Positions 61,423-64,000 of a stretch of 64,000 nt of DNA are shown here, piece after piece. The notes under the pieces are model-generated. The model had not been told where the DNA came from. It was given only the letters and a program-made list of their open reading frames with translations, and did no database searches. The DNA is from Streptomyces violaceusniger (GTDB taxonomy: Bacteria > Actinomycetota > Actinomycetes > Streptomycetales > Streptomycetaceae): NCBI GenBank assembly GCA_005405945.1, contig BJHW01000001.1, positions 4,030,001 to 4,094,000 of the forward strand, given 5' to 3'. The position numbers and the translations under genes were made by a program. Numbering within the stretch: the stretch's first letter is position 1; every line of letters begins with the position of its first letter.

Positions 61423-64000
61423 CGTGCCGCCACCGTTCTCTCGTGTCTGCCGGCGGCGATGCCCGCCGTGTTCGCCTTGTCGGCCGTCTTGTCGGAGGCC
61501 GTGCCGACCGTCTTTCCGTCGGCCCCGGTGGCGCCCCGGGTGTAGCGCGGGTGGATCAGCCCGACGCAGGTGTACGGGAGGTCGTCGGCCTCCTCGACCG
61601 GCACTCCGCGCTGCTCGGCGAGCAGCCGCACATGGTCCAGGTCCGCGCCCGCGCCGCGCTGGGCGAGGATCTTCCACGGGACGCGGCGCAGCAGCACCCG
61701 GGTGGTCTCGCCGACGCCCGGCTTGACGAGGTTGACGTCGTGGATGCCGTACTCCTGGCTGATCCGCTCGACCGCGGCCCAGCCCTCCCAGGTGGGGGTG
61801 CGGTCGGTGGCCGCGAGCCGCTCGGCGTCGGCCAGGGCCGCCTCGGCGACCTCGGCGAAGCGGGCCGAGACGGTGTCCAGGAAGTGCCCGGAGACGTCCG
61901 AGCCGGCGAGTTCGCGGTAGTACTTCGCGCCGTGGAAGTCGTTCGGGCCGACGAGGTCGGCGCGGAGCACGGTGCGCGATATCAGCCCGGAGACGGTCGA
62001 GTTGAGGCACGCGGAGGGGACGAGGAAGTCGTCCCGGGTGCCGTAGGTGTCCACACAGCGGCCGGGGTCGGCGAGGACGGCGATCCGCGGATCGAAGTCC
62101 GGGTACGGGGCGAGGGCGTCCGACAGCTCGCGGGTGATGGCGCCCTTGCCGGTCCAGCCGTCGACGAAGACGACGTCGGCCGGGTCGTGGTGGTCCGCCA
62201 GCCAGCGCAGCGCGGCCGTGTCGATGCCGCGGCCGCGCACGATGGAGATCGCGTAGTGCGGGAGGTCCAGCCCGTGGGCGTGGCGCGCCCAGCGGCGCAT
62301 CAGCACCCCGACGGGGGTGCCGGCGCGGGCGAGCGAGACGAGGACGGGGCGCGGGAGCGCTCGGCGAGCACGGTCTCGGTGACCGCGCCGACCGCGCGGG
62401 CGATCCGGGCGGCGGAGGTGTCGAGGGCGGCCCGGAACAGCTCCTGGTACCGCTCGCTCGGCTGGTACTCCACGGGCAGCGACTCGGCGTAGTGCGCGCC
62501 CCCGCTCTGGATCGCCTCCTCCCGCTCCTCGGTGGGCGCTTCGAGGGTGACGTGGGAGAAGTCCTGGAGCAGCCAGCCCACCTCTTCGGGGGCGTAGGAC
62601 GAGAAGTCCGGCCCGCGCAGGGGCTCGTACGACGGTCGGTGCATGGGCGGTGCCTGTCGTTCGGGGACGGTGCGGGGGGTGGGTGGGGTCCGGGGCGGTA
62701 GGACGGCACGACGGCCAGCACCAGCCGGTCCGTGTGCGCGCTCAAGCCGGCGAGCAGCCCGTCGGGGGCGTGCAGCGCGGGCGTGTCGGCGGTCGAGTCG
62801 ACGACGGCGACGACGGCGTCGAAGCGGCGGCCGGGGTCGGCGCCGGGCGCCACGTTGTAGGCGTAGCGGGGCCCGGGGCCGTCGGCGGGCTCGTCGTGCG
62901 CGGGGAAGGTCAGCCGGGTCCTGATGGCGTACCCGGGGTCGTCGACGGCGAGCACGGGCGAGCGGGTGGTCGTCGAATACCGCACCTCGACGCCGTCGAG
63001 CGCCTCGTCCAGCGCCTCCGCGATCCGCAGCGGCGCGTACATCAGCTCCTCGAACCCGAGGACGAGGACGCGGCGGAGGGGGCGGGGCGGGGTGGGGGCG
63101 CCACCGGCGCCGGGGCCGCCCGGCCCGCCCAGGGCGGGCGCGGCCCGGCGTGAGGTTGCCGCCGGGTCGTCAGCAGGCGCGGCCGGTGCGTCCGGTGCGT
63201 CTGGCGCGGCAGGCGCGGCCAGCGCGGCCGATGCGGCCGATGCGGCCGATGCGGCCCCATGGCCCGGCGCAGCCAGATCGTCCGGCGCGGCCCCATGGCC
63301 CGGCGCGGCAAGCGCGGCAAGCGCGCCCGGGTCGTCCGGCGCAGCCGCATGGCCCGGCGCAGCCGGATCGTCCGGCGCAGCCGCATGGCCCGGCGCGGCA
63401 AGCGCGGCAAGCTCGCCCGGGTCGTCCGGCGCAGCCGGTGCATCTGGCGCGGCAGGCGCGACCGGGTGGCCCGGGTCGTCCGGCCCGGCAAGCGCGGTAG
63501 CAGCTGGCGCGGTAAACGCGCCCGCGTGGTCCGAGGCCGGTGCGGTGTGTCCCGCGGGCGCCGCCGGGGCGGTGCCGGGCGGCGCGGCAGAAGCGTCCGG
63601 CGATTCCCCCAGCGCCGCCGCGAGGCGGGTGGCCATGGCGGGGAGGGCCGCTTCGAGGCGGGTGCGGTGAGCGGGGGTGAAGCCGTGGCGGCCGCCATCC
63701 GGAAGCCCCTCGGGCCAGCCGAGGTCCACGCGGACGGCGGAGGTGTCCGCGTGGAGGGCTGAGGTGTCCGCGTGGAGGGCGGAGGTGTCCGCGTGGAGGG
63801 CGGAGGTGTCTTTGAGGCGCCCGGTGGCGCCCTTACGGCCCTCGGTGGCGCCCTTACGGTGCTCGGTCGCGCCCTCACGGGCCTCGGCGGCCGCCTCATG
63901 CGCGGCCACCAGCTCCGCGCCGCGCTCCAGGACGTCGTCGGGGAGGTGAACCGCTCCGGCCGCGGCGGCGACCAGGTCGACGCGGGCGCCGAGGTCGGCC
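61419..64000 (-). CDS. PRTase_2/TRSP-domain protein fused to StiP-like domain (Ter-cluster); two single-base frameshifts; N-terminus off the right edge
   Basis: From the right edge: VDLVAAAAGAVHLPDDVLER then a charged linker with three DTSALHA heptads. LGWPEGLPDGGRHGFTPAHR (TRSP) follows, then about 150 residues of Ala/Pro/Gly/Asp repeats. RRVLVLGFEELMYAPLRIAE and YSTTTRSPVLAVDDPGYAIR form a PRTase-like block. After a break in the run at 62691-62697 the StiP-like part follows (FSSYAPEEVGWLLQDFSHVT, AESLPVEYQPS). A second break at 62346-62349 precedes DVVFVDGWTGKGAITREL and DVNLVKPGVGETTRVLLRR. No frame has a stop between the two halves, so a fused gene is likely. An ATG at 62644 could start the StiP part separately. 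Confidence 0.75.

Overview
The window is chromosomal DNA of a high-GC actinomycete, almost certainly a Streptomyces. Coding G+C is very high with third-position bias, GTG and TTG starts are common, and several promoters look leaderless. The gene content (PopR/ClpP3-ClpP4, ALF-repeat protein, AfsR-like regulator, MmyB-type regulators, StiP-type tellurium-cluster proteins) is typical of the genus.

Layout. 1-3.8 kb: partial lipoprotein, PAP2 membrane protein, two-component pair. 3.9-6.6 kb: translationally coupled cytochrome P450, 3Fe-4S ferredoxin and ferredoxin reductase. 6.7-8.1 kb: a putative threonine attenuator (16-aa leader peptide with three consecutive Thr codons, then a strong hairpin) ahead of an editing-domain-less threonyl-tRNA synthetase. 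8.2-19 kb: serine hydrolase, conserved hypotheticals, DHA2 exporter fused to a MarR-like domain, peptidoglycan-binding protein, HAD phosphatase, and a GDT1-type transporter behind a yybP-ykoY manganese riboswitch, interrupted by three clusters of related GC-rich repeats. 19-28 kb: secreted HNH nuclease, PhoD-type phosphatase, flavoprotein, DoxX, DedA, lytic transglycosylase, alpha/beta hydrolase, histidine phosphatase. 28.5-31.3 kb: popR facing clpP3-clpP4, then a membrane-anchored Mrr-type nuclease.

31-50 kb is an accessory block of small regulator-plus-enzyme modules: MFS exporter, TetR/FAD monooxygenase, cupin, cold-shock protein, XRE/aldo-keto reductase, CGNR/epoxide hydrolase, AraC/NmrA-like reductase, an ABC exporter with a convergent AfsR-like regulator, and XRE/SDR. 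Several divergent spacers carry clear palindromic or repeated operator candidates. 50-54.2 kb holds an ALF-repeat secreted protein, several gene fragments, an L-asparaginase, and a truncated integrase beside tRNA-Val. 54.2-64 kb: coiled-coil protein, FmdB-type zinc ribbon, DUF4383 protein, O-methyltransferase, NarL-type two-component pair, second DedA protein, and a HAD plus PRTase/TRSP/StiP operon running off the right edge.

About 18 genes are broken by what looks like exactly one missing base in a short G or C run. Adding one G or C restores each known protein family. This is best explained as systematic homopolymer undercalling in the assembly, so I annotate these genes across the break.
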